Assembly: GCF_002278075.1 (NCBI RefSeq)
Contig: NZ_CP022989.1
Span: 1,178,001 to 1,242,000 of the forward strand
From: Paraburkholderia aromaticivorans
GTDB lineage: Bacteria > Pseudomonadota > Gammaproteobacteria > Burkholderiales > Burkholderiaceae
Length of the DNA stretch: 64,000 nt
Direction: 5' to 3'
Below, piece after piece: positions 55,035-62,472 of this stretch; position 1 is the stretch's first letter, and each line of letters starts with the position of its first letter. The position numbers were made by a program, and so were the translations under genes. The notes under the pieces were generated by a model. It saw nothing but the letters and a program-made list of their open reading frames with translations. It did no database searches and was not told the origin of the DNA.

Positions 55035-55565
55035 ATGAGTTCACGCAGGATCGCCGTGCGCCGTTCGGGTGTGCACGGCAAAGGCGTGTTTGCCCTCGAA
55101 CCGATTGCGGCCGGCGAGCGGCTGATCGAATACAAGGGCGAGCGGATCTCTTGGAAAGAAGCGCTGCGCCGTCATCCGCACAATCCGGCGGAGCCAAATC
55201 ACACGTTCTATTTCGCGCTCGACAGCGGCAAGGTGATCGACGGCAAAGTGAACGGCAATAGCGCACGCTGGATCAACCATTCCTGCGCGCCGAACTGCGA
55301 AGCCGAAGAAATCGACGGTCACGTGTATGTGCACGCGTTACGCGATATCGCGGAAGGCGAGGAAGTCTTTTATGACTACGGCCTCGTCATCGACGCGCGT
55401 CAGACCAAGAAACTGAAGAAGGAATATGAATGCCGTTGCGGCGCGCGCAAGTGCCGCGGCACGATGCTGGCGCCGCCTGAGAAGGAGAAGGAGAAGGGCG
55501 CGGGCAAGTCCGGGAAATCGGCCAAAAAGGCCGGGACGACCGTGAAGAAAGCGAAGAAGAAATGA
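55035..55565 (+). CDS. SET-domain lysine methyltransferase-like protein with Lys-rich tail
   Basis: A 176-residue protein. Residues about 4-120 are a SET domain with all core motifs: the N-terminal GVHGKGVFA, the SAM/pseudoknot motif NHSCAPNC (81-88) and GEEVFYDY (108-115). A post-SET zinc cluster, CRCGARKC (C133, C135, C140), follows. The last 30 residues are Lys/Ala/Gly-rich (GKSGKSAKKAGTTVKKAKKK), like a histone H1 tail. SAM-dependent methylation of lysine in a protein is expected; the bacterial target is unknown. Confidence 0.9.
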   Translation: MSSRRIAVRRSGVHGKGVFALEPIAAGERLIEYKGERISWKEALRRHPHNPAEPNHTFYFALDSGKVIDGKVNGNSARWINHSCAPNCEAEEIDGHVYVHALRDIAEGEEVFYDYGLVIDARQTKKLKKEYECRCGARKCRGTMLAPPEKEKEKGAGKSGKSAKKAGTTVKKAKKK

Positions 55566-55570
55566 CATGC

Positions 55571-55614
55571 GGGCGGCCTGGGGCGTTCACCCATGTGAAC
55601 GCCCCAGGCCGCCC
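55571..55614. repeat. Perfect 20-bp inverted repeat with 4-base loop between convergent genes
   Basis: GGGCGGCCTGGGGCGTTCAC is followed after CCAT by its exact reverse complement. It lies between the SET gene and the histidine kinase gene, whose stop codons face each other. There is no T-run on either strand. It probably acts as a bidirectional transcription stop or mRNA-end hairpin. Confidence 0.9.
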
Positions 55615-55631
55615 GGCGAGCATTTGAACCG

Positions 55632-57134
55632 TTAGATATCCACCGGCGCCGAGTGCGCCGTTTTTTTCGCCGGCCGCCGAGGTTCGGGCGCCACGTCACT
55701 TTGCACGCTGATCGGCACGAGTGGAATGCGCACGATGAAACGTGCGCCTCCTTCCGGTGCGTCTTCGTAATGCACGCTGCCGTGATGCAGCACCATGATG
55801 TCGTGAACGATCGCGAGGCCAAGGCCGGCGCCGCCATCCACGCCGGCATCGCTCTGACCGTCGCCGCGGAAAAACCGTTTGAAGAGATCGGCTTGCTGAT
55901 TGCGCGGCACGCCCGGTCCGTTGTCTTCGACGACGATCTCCGCCATGCGCAGTTCGTCGACCACCGTTTGCGACACCGTCACCGTAATGCGTCCGCCATC
56001 GAAGCGCGACGGCGGCACATACTTGAGTGCGTTATCCAGCAGATTGGCGATCACTTCGTGCAGCAGCACGGGATTGCCGCGCGCCATCAACGGCTCGCCG
56101 TTGGTCGGATCGTCCAGACGCTGGAAGCCGAGGTCGACGTGGAACGTCAACGCGCGCGGCACCCATTCCGCGCCGGTATCGAATGCGAGCGCGGCCATAT
56201 CGACGTTGACGAAGCGAGCTGCCTGTTCACCCGGCTCGGCGCGCGCGAGAGAAAGCAGTTGATTCGAGAGACGCACCGCGCGGTCGGCTGCGGCGCGCAA
56301 TTCACGCACCGCGGCCAGCGTTTGCTGCGGGTCGCGTGCAACCGCAGCCTGCTCCGCATGCAGCTTGACGGCGGTGAGCGGCGTGCGCAGTTGATGCGCG
56401 GCGTCGGCGATAAATTTGCGCTGGCCGTCGAGCGCTGTTTTCAGACGACCGAGCAGCGCATTCAGCGCGCCCGTCAACGGCCGGATTTCGACCGGCACAT
56501 AGGTTTCGTCGACCGGTTCGAGCGACGTGTGGGTTTGCCGGTTCAGCGAGTCCGCCAGATCGGTCAGGGGATTGAGCTGCTGATTGACCACGCGCCACAC
56601 GATCACCCAGCCAGCCAGCAGCAGCAACAGCAGCGGCATCATGATCGCGACCAGAAACTCGGCGGCGATACGGAACCGGTGGTGCACCGGCTGACCCACT
56701 TCGACGACGATCGGATTGCCGGTCGGCTGATCGACCCGAACCTGCGCCACCCGCACCGTCACGCCCTGATGCTGCGTTTCGAATACGTACGCGTAATGCA
56801 TGCGGCGCACGCTCGTGCCTTGCAGCGGGAGGTTGCGGTCGCCGGCGATTTCGGTTTCGCCGGTGCTGATCCGGTAGACGAGGTGTTCCACCGGATCCGA
56901 GAACATAGCTTGGGCGAGCGGCGGCACGGTGACTCTGGCGTCCGCGCCGGCAATCTGGATCTGTTTGGAGATCGCGGTGGCGAGATCGGCGAGCGAACGG
57001 TCGACCACGTGCTGCGTGTACTGCCACGCCAGCCAGTAAGCGATCAGGCCGCTCATCAGCGCGAGCAGCGAAAGGGGAGCAGCGAGGCGCCGCAGCAGCG
57101 TGCGGCGCAGACTATTGGCGGCCGGCTGGGGCAT
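55632..57134 (-). CDS. Two-component sensor histidine kinase (QseC/TctE-like)
   Basis: A 500-residue kinase. The first membrane helix is at about residues 17-37, a periplasmic sensor domain covers about 38-145, and a second helix (FLVAIMMPLLLLLLAGWVIVW) follows. Then come HAMP, the phosphoacceptor His in FIADAAHQLRTPL, and the ATPase with N box LLDNALKY, G1 DNGPGVP and G2 GAGLGLAIVHD. The C-terminal 30 residues are basic and Pro/Ala-rich. Signal unknown. The partner regulator lies just upstream. Start at 57134. Confidence 0.92.
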   Translation of the reverse strand: MPQPAANSLRRTLLRRLAAPLSLLALMSGLIAYWLAWQYTQHVVDRSLADLATAISKQIQIAGADARVTVPPLAQAMFSDPVEHLVYRISTGETEIAGDRNLPLQGTSVRRMHYAYVFETQHQGVTVRVAQVRVDQPTGNPIVVEVGQPVHHRFRIAAEFLVAIMMPLLLLLLAGWVIVWRVVNQQLNPLTDLADSLNRQTHTSLEPVDETYVPVEIRPLTGALNALLGRLKTALDGQRKFIADAAHQLRTPLTAVKLHAEQAAVARDPQQTLAAVRELRAAADRAVRLSNQLLSLARAEPGEQAARFVNVDMAALAFDTGAEWVPRALTFHVDLGFQRLDDPTNGEPLMARGNPVLLHEVIANLLDNALKYVPPSRFDGGRITVTVSQTVVDELRMAEIVVEDNGPGVPRNQQADLFKRFFRGDGQSDAGVDGGAGLGLAIVHDIMVLHHGSVHYEDAPEGGARFIVRIPLVPISVQSDVAPEPRRPAKKTAHSAPVDI

Positions 57135-57269
57135 GATCGAACGCACGGGAAAAGGGCAAACGGCGCAAGCACCGCAAAATGCCGCCGGATGCCGGCGACT
57201 TGCGCACCGAGTGCGCGGCGCCGGCCCGGCGCCGTCAGGCCGCAATGCGGTTTGCGGCCTTCATGGCGA

Positions 57270-57956
57270 TTATGCGGCCTGGCGGATTTCCTGCAACAGG
57301 TAACCGAAGCCACGCACCGTGACGATCTCGACACGGCAGCTTTCGAGCTTTTTGCGGACCCGGTGCACGTAGACTTCGATCGCGGTGTCGCCGAGGTCGC
57401 CGCCGAAATGCGTCAGGTGGTCTTGCAGTTGCGCCTTGCTGACCACGCGGCCATGACGCAACAGCAGCATTTCGAGCACGGCGAATTCGCGCGGCGAAAG
57501 TTCGAGCGGCTTGTCGTCGTTGAAAATGCGGCGATCGACGCCCGACAGGCGCACACCGCCCAGCGACACTTCCGGGCGCGGCATGTCGCCGTGCGGGCCG
57601 CTGCGGCGCATCACCGCGCGAATGCGCGCTTCGAGTTCGGTGGGTTCGAACGGCTTCAGCATGTAGTCGTCGGCGCCGGAATTCAGGCCTTGTACGCGGT
57701 CGTTCAACTCGTCGCGCGCGGTGAGGATGATCACCGGCGTGTGACGATTGCTCTGACGGAAACGCGAGAGCAGCGTCATGCCGTCGATGCCGGGCAGCCC
57801 CAGATCGAGGATCACCAGTTCGTGGCGATTTTGCGTCAGGGCCTGTTCGGCGAAAATGCCGTCGTGGACCATGTCGACGGTGAAGCCGGCTTGTTCGAGA
57901 CTGCTTTGGATGCCGCGTGCGATGGGGCGGTCATCTTCGATCAGAAGGAGTCGCAT
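57270..57956 (-). CDS. Two-component response regulator, OmpR family (partner of the adjacent kinase)
   Basis: A 228-residue OmpR/PhoB regulator. The receiver has the acidic pair in LLIEDD, phosphoacceptor Asp in LVILDLGLPGIDG (about residue 51) and Lys in YMLKPF. The C-terminal winged helix has ELSPREFAVLEMLLLRHGRVV and VYVHRVRKKLE. It is upstream of the kinase gene on the same strand, separated by 135 bases, and divergent from a DUF3717 gene. Confidence 0.94.
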   Translation of the reverse strand: MRLLLIEDDRPIARGIQSSLEQAGFTVDMVHDGIFAEQALTQNRHELVILDLGLPGIDGMTLLSRFRQSNRHTPVIILTARDELNDRVQGLNSGADDYMLKPFEPTELEARIRAVMRRSGPHGDMPRPEVSLGGVRLSGVDRRIFNDDKPLELSPREFAVLEMLLLRHGRVVSKAQLQDHLTHFGGDLGDTAIEVYVHRVRKKLESCRVEIVTVRGFGYLLQEIRQAA

Positions 57957-58198
57957 GGATTTCGCTCAAGTACAATGGGTTAGGCGTTTGGGCAAGCGGT
58001 TCGCCGGGGCGCCTGCTGCACAGGCAGCGTGCGGCGTGGCCGTACCGGACTGACACGAAGAAGCGGCCACGAAGCAGGCATCGAGAACTCTCGAAGCGCC
58101 TGCTCAGCGCCCCGGGATCTGTCGCTTCGCGCCAGTCTCCCCGAGGGGCAAGAAAACTTGGGACGGGCCGGCGTTTTCTTGAGAGCGATCACGAAGTC

Positions 58199-58423
58199 AT
58201 GTCCGAGATAAGCATTCACGAACTGGAAGCCGCGATCAACTTCTGGCGCACCCGCTCACCTTCGAGCGGCGACGAACTCGTTCTGTGCAAGGAGGCAAGC
58301 GCGCTCTCCAAGCCGTATGCGTTGATGATTGTACAGCGTCAGCACACGCTATCACCGGATCGATTGGACGGGGCCGCGAAGCTGGCGTGGGATTCTTACG
58401 TGCAGCTTAAGAATAGCCTGTAG
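58199..58423 (+). CDS. DUF3717-family small protein
   Basis: A 74-residue protein beginning MSEISIHELEAAINFWRTRS, the hallmark of the DUF3717 family of Burkholderiales. Residues 50-74 form a predicted amphipathic stretch. No function is known for the family. The start at 58199 fits the family length; the frame runs further upstream through a region rich in hairpins. The ribosome site is not obvious. Confidence 0.85.
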   Translation: MSEISIHELEAAINFWRTRSPSSGDELVLCKEASALSKPYALMIVQRQHTLSPDRLDGAAKLAWDSYVQLKNSL

Positions 58424-58528
58424 AACTGAAGGTTTCGACAAGGGATTACCTGCAATGCCCTTTCAGTGCCGGCGAATTATTCGGTATGCGGCCCATCAAC
58501 GCGTCTGAACCCTACCTGTTCGTTTGTA

Positions 58529-58819
58529 TTACGCCGTAATACTGTCGATGAATTCAGCCAGTTTGATGTCGCGTTCGGTCAGGCCGTTGGCCTCGTGAGT
58601 CGAAAGGGTGATTTCCACCTTGTTGTACACGTTGAACCATTCCGGATGGTGATCCATTTCCTGCGCCTTGATCGCCACGCGCGTCATGAAGCCGAATGCT
58701 TCGTTGAAATCCGCGAACTCGAACTGGCGCTGGATTGCGTCGCGGCCCGTTGCGGCTTGCCAGCCATGCAGCGCGGCGATCTGGGTGGCGCGTTCTTCGG
58801 AAGTCAGTTTGTGAACCAT
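58529..58819 (-). CDS. phhB: Pterin-4a-carbinolamine dehydratase
   Basis: A 96-residue PhhB/PCD. It dehydrates the 4a-carbinolamine left by phenylalanine hydroxylase so that tetrahydropterin can be recycled. The active-site motif is [21 protein letters not shown] precedes the ATG at 58819. It lies downstream of phhA on the same strand, after about 105 bases. Confidence 0.95.
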   Translation of the reverse strand: MVHKLTSEERATQIAALHGWQAATGRDAIQRQFEFADFNEAFGFMTRVAIKAQEMDHHPEWFNVYNKVEITLSTHEANGLTERDIKLAEFIDSITA

Positions 58820-58923
58820 GGTGCTACCTCATTCAATCGGGACAGGCACGCCGGTGGACGTGCGCATCCGCTATTTTTTCACGGATGCTGCCCGCTCGCT
58901 GCCGGCCTGCCCGGTGTTGCCTG

Positions 58924-59814
58924 TCAGATGTCGCCGTCCGCCAGCCAGCCTTCGCGCGATCCACGTGTCATGACGCGATCGTGTTCGAGGACGTCGCCGG
59001 CCGCGAATGCCGGTTCGGCGGCGAGCCTCGCCAGCAGCGGCGCGAAATCGGTTTGCGCCACGTTGAACAACTGCGCGAAGTCGTCGATCACGAAGTAGGT
59101 TTTCTGGAATGTGTCGATCCGGTAGCGGGTGCGCATCACGCGTTCAAGGTCGAAGCCGAGCCGGTTCGGCGCGGCGCTCTGCTGGCTGTAGAGCGTTTCG
59201 CCCTTGCTCGACACGATGCCCGCGCCATAGATCTTCACGCCGTTCGGACTTGCCGCGTCGCGGATCAGGCCGAACTCCACGGTGTACCAGTAAAGACGCG
59301 CAAGCAGCGGCAGGGCGCCGGCGTCGTTGGCCGCGAGCGCGGCGCGGCCGTATGCGTGCATGTAGTCGGCGAACACGGGGTTGATCAGCAGCGGCACGTG
59401 GCCGAACAGATCGTGAAAGCAATCCGGTTCCTGCAGGTAATCGAGTTGATCGGGCCGGCGCATCCACCATGTCACGGGAAAGCGGCGATTGGCCAGATGT
59501 TCGAAGAACACCTGGTCCGGCACGAGGCCGGGCACGGCGACAATCCGCCAACCGGTGGCGGGCGTGAGCTTTGCATTGATCTCGTCGAAGGAGGGCACCC
59601 GGTCGGCCGGCATGCCGATGCATTCGACGCCCGCCAGAAACTCGTCACACACGCGCCCTGTGAGCAGCGCCGTCTGGCGCGCATAAAGCTGTTGCCACAC
59701 GGCGTGGTCGACCGCGCCGTAGCGTTCGGTCGGTTGATCGATGGTGAAATCGGCACGGGTTTTGAGGCCGGCGTCGAATTGCTCTTGCAGTTTGGCGGTA
59801 TTGGCGGTGGACAT
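58924..59814 (-). CDS. phhA: Phenylalanine 4-monooxygenase
   Basis: A 296-residue bacterial phenylalanine hydroxylase, converting Phe to Tyr with O2 and tetrahydropterin. The iron ligands are two His in CFHDLFGHVP and a Glu in YWYTVEFGL. It has no regulatory ACT domain, as expected for bacterial enzymes. With phhB it forms a Phe-catabolic unit, divergent from an Lrp-type regulator. Start at 59814 (MSTANT); the longer upstream frame is not needed. Confidence 0.95.
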   Translation of the reverse strand: MSTANTAKLQEQFDAGLKTRADFTIDQPTERYGAVDHAVWQQLYARQTALLTGRVCDEFLAGVECIGMPADRVPSFDEINAKLTPATGWRIVAVPGLVPDQVFFEHLANRRFPVTWWMRRPDQLDYLQEPDCFHDLFGHVPLLINPVFADYMHAYGRAALAANDAGALPLLARLYWYTVEFGLIRDAASPNGVKIYGAGIVSSKGETLYSQQSAAPNRLGFDLERVMRTRYRIDTFQKTYFVIDDFAQLFNVAQTDFAPLLARLAAEPAFAAGDVLEHDRVMTRGSREGWLADGDI

Positions 59815-59905
59815 GATGCAGCGCTCTACGAGGCCGGCAGGGGTGAATCGGTGATTCAAGTGTAGAGCGGCGGCTGCGCGCAAAGGGCGCAATATTGGCG
59901 CTTTA

Positions 59906-59932
59906 ATGCAGAGATATGCAATAATCGTGCAT
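59906..59932. promoter_or_regulatory. Candidate Lrp-type operator between phhA and its divergent regulator
   Basis: Three ATGCA or TGCAT units lie at 59906-59910, 59916-59920 and 59928-59932, the last two forming an inverted repeat with a seven-base spacer. They sit in the 147-base gap between phhA and the Lrp-type gene. Confidence 0.4.
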
Positions 59933-59961
59933 GAAACGACTATTCAATGCGGGTATTCTTC

Positions 59962-60453
59962 ATGTTAGAACTGGATCACTTCGATCTCGCGCTGCTGGAG
60001 GTGCTGCAGCGCTTCGGCCGGGCAACGCATCAGCAACTGGCGGAGCAGGTGCCGCTGTCACCGTCGCAGATTGGGCGGCGTTTGCAGCGTCTGGAGCAGG
60101 CGGGTGTGGTGGACGGCTATCGCGTCGTGCTGCGGCCGGAAAAGCTCGGGCTCGGCGTCACGGCGTTTACCAGTCTGAAGTTGAAGCACCACGGCGATTC
60201 GATCATCGAGCAATTCCAGCAGCAGATCGACGTGCTGCCTGAAGTGCTGGAGTGCCATGCCGTGGTGGGCGACGCCGACTATCTGTTGCGCATCGTCGCT
60301 CCCGATCTGAATTATCTGTCGACGTTCGTCATGAAGAAGCTGATGCGCGTGCCGGGCGTCGATAGCGTGCGTTCGAATATCGTGCTCACCACCTTCAAGC
60401 GCAACGGGCCGTTGCCGCTCGGCCATCTGTCGCCGGGAACAGCCGCCGCCTGA
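59962..60453 (+). CDS. Lrp/AsnC-family regulator of the phh genes
   Basis: A 163-residue Lrp/AsnC protein. The N-terminal helix-turn-helix is LAEQVPLSPSQIGRRLQRLEQ. The C-terminal RAM domain has [18 protein letters not shown]. It is divergent from phhA and probably senses an aromatic amino acid to control phhAB. In Pseudomonas this role belongs to a sigma54 activator, PhhR, so the control differs here. ATGs at 59962 and 59947 are both possible. Confidence 0.88.
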   Translation: MLELDHFDLALLEVLQRFGRATHQQLAEQVPLSPSQIGRRLQRLEQAGVVDGYRVVLRPEKLGLGVTAFTSLKLKHHGDSIIEQFQQQIDVLPEVLECHAVVGDADYLLRIVAPDLNYLSTFVMKKLMRVPGVDSVRSNIVLTTFKRNGPLPLGHLSPGTAAA

Positions 60454-60534
60454 TGCGGCGGCAGCAGGGGCGCGGCGGCGCTCGCGCGGACTTCGCCCGC
60501 GGTTCGCGGCCCGTAGCCCGCGGCGCGTCCGGTA

Positions 60535-61071
60535 CTACGCCGCTTGCTTCGGCTCGCTGTCCGGGCTCAACAGATCGACGTAGGCCACGGCCACCAGATC
60601 CGATTCCGGCACGCCGAGCGTGGCGAACATGGCATGGGCTTCGGCGTGGCCACCTTCTTCGTCGTCGTCCTGGGCAAGCAGGACTTCGAGTTCGACGAAA
60701 TCGCCCAGACCGTCCACCCGGTCCAGATGGATCCGCGTGCGCCCGGTCAAGTACACATGCCGTTCCTTGGTGACGATGCCACGCGTGGTCAGCGCGGTGG
60801 CGAGCAGCGCGTGCATGGCTTCCGGGTTGGTCACCGGGCTGCGCGTGTAATAAGACGCCTTCGGGCCGTCACGGTCGTCGCGCTGGTAAAAAATCAGCTC
60901 GGCCGGCGTGCCGTCGTCGAACTGGCGCAGCTTCAGGCGGCCGCGCGGTACGTCGTAGAAAAAGTCCTGCTGGCGGAAGATCAGCGGCGCGTCCGGCGCG
61001 AGCTGCGCCGCGCGCTCGCGAAGTTGCTCGAAATGCTGGGCGCGGGCTTTGATTTCAATGTTGCGTGCCAT
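60535..61071 (-). CDS. CYTH-domain protein (class IV adenylate cyclase-like)
   Basis: A 178-residue CYTH-fold protein. It starts MARNIEIKARAQ, the CyaB-like form of the ExExK motif with Asn in the first acidic place. Arg/Lys strands follow (RLKLRQFDDGTPAELIFYQR; VTKERHVYL), with the acidic strand FVELEVLL. The fold includes adenylate cyclases and triphosphatases that use a metal and a triphosphate. The actual reaction is not known. Start at 61071. Confidence 0.85.
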   Translation of the reverse strand: MARNIEIKARAQHFEQLRERAAQLAPDAPLIFRQQDFFYDVPRGRLKLRQFDDGTPAELIFYQRDDRDGPKASYYTRSPVTNPEAMHALLATALTTRGIVTKERHVYLTGRTRIHLDRVDGLGDFVELEVLLAQDDDEEGGHAEAHAMFATLGVPESDLVAVAYVDLLSPDSEPKQAA

Positions 61072-61429
61072 GTCAGGCTCCTGTCGAGGGATGGAGTGGT
61101 CGGCGGCTTCCGGTGTTGCCGGGGCGAAGCTGCCGGGAAGGACAAAGTCAGGCGGAACGGGAAACAATGCGGGGCCGGCGCGTGAGCGCGAAGCCTCAAT
61201 CTAACAAAAACTGCGTGACGGTGTGGTTTCAGATGTGGGGCGCAAGGACGCGGCGGGTGATCGGGTTCAGCGGGTGTTCATCGCCGGGGTCCAGCGAGGG
61301 CGCTGCGCAGGAAGGCCGCCGCGAGGAGCGCGCCGTTCCGGGCTGTCATGAGAGCGGCTCATATCGCGCGCCTGGCGCTCTTTGAGGCTGACGGCATATC
61401 GCTTTGCACCACCGCCATTCGCGTGCTTC
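61072..61429. other. Intergenic region, nothing recognised
   Basis: About 360 bases between the CYTH gene start and the LysR gene stop. No frame shows coding character, and no terminator or repeat was seen. It is as GC-rich as the genes around it. Confidence 0.5.
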
Positions 61430-62329
61430 TTACGTCGCCCATTGCTGCTCGATCAACTTCAGCGCGGCCGCAATCGCCGGTTCCTCCTTGCGTTGCGCGA
61501 GCGTGATGAAGCTGAGCTGAGTCGGCACCGTCACACCTTCGACGATGGTGAGCGCGTGCGCATGCGCTTCGGCGATCGCGGTGGCGTCGCGCGCGAGCGT
61601 GAGACCCACGCCTGACTTGACGAGATCCAGCATGGAGGGCTCCTGATCCACTTCCGCCACCTTGATTGGCTTCACGCCGGCTTCGTCGAAGCAGCGCGAC
61701 AACAAGCGGTTATGCGCCGACGCGGGCGGCGTCCAGATCCACGGCAGGGCAGCGAGCGAGCGCCAGTCGCGCGCGCCCTTGACGCGGTCTTTCCAGCCGG
61801 CGGGCGCGAGTACGCGGTACTGGAAGTGAGTCAGCGTGACGGCGTGAAAGGCGGGGCCGTCGCGCGGTTCGTCTTCGGACGGCAAACCGATGTAGTAACC
61901 GACGTCGAGTTCACCCGCGCGAACCTGCTCCAGCACCCAGCCCGACATGCCGTGGCGCAAGGCCGTCTCGATACGCGGCCAGGTTTCCACGAGTTGCTTC
62001 AGAAAGCCGCCGAGGCGCAGAAACGCCGGGTCGAGAATCGTGCCGATGCGCAATCGTCCGCGCACTTCGTGGCGCAGCGATTGCGCCGCGCGCTGCACGT
62101 CGCTCGCCGCGCCGAGCGCGCGTTCGGCATGAGGCAGCAGCGCCTGGCCGTCGCGGGTCAGCGAGAGCCCGTGCGAAGTCCGCGTGAATAGCGTCACGCC
62201 GAGCGTCTCCTGCAAATGCTTGATTTGCAGGCTGACGGCGGGTTGGGTCAGGTGAAGCTGCACCGCGGCGCGCGTGAGGTTGCCCTCGCGCGCCACAGTG
62301 ACGAAGGCCCGGAGCAGAGTCAGATCCAT
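61430..62329 (-). CDS. LysR-family transcriptional regulator
   Basis: A 299-residue LysR regulator with N-terminal helix-turn-helix (LRAFVTVAREGNLTRAAVQL; LTQPAVSLQIKHLQE) and an effector-binding domain (LEQVRAGELDVGYYIGLP). It is divergent from mmsA with a gap of about 145 bases, so mmsA is the likely target. The effector is unknown. Confidence 0.92.
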   Translation of the reverse strand: MDLTLLRAFVTVAREGNLTRAAVQLHLTQPAVSLQIKHLQETLGVTLFTRTSHGLSLTRDGQALLPHAERALGAASDVQRAAQSLRHEVRGRLRIGTILDPAFLRLGGFLKQLVETWPRIETALRHGMSGWVLEQVRAGELDVGYYIGLPSEDEPRDGPAFHAVTLTHFQYRVLAPAGWKDRVKGARDWRSLAALPWIWTPPASAHNRLLSRCFDEAGVKPIKVAEVDQEPSMLDLVKSGVGLTLARDATAIAEAHAHALTIVEGVTVPTQLSFITLAQRKEEPAIAAALKLIEQQWAT

Positions 62330-62472
62330 ATTCTGATATTAACGCGCCTTATAACGCAGTTGAGCATTACTCATTGGATTTGTCGACCCGAAGCGCCGTA
62401 CGCTTCACCTTCAGCACGCCTTGATCAAGCCGCAGGCGCCGGGGCGGAAGACTTCACAGGAAAGAGGACGAC

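Noticed and set aside
58040..58198. 6S RNA or signal-recognition-particle RNA before the DUF3717 gene
   Set aside because: The hairpin pattern and sequence do not match the conserved parts of either RNA that I can recall.
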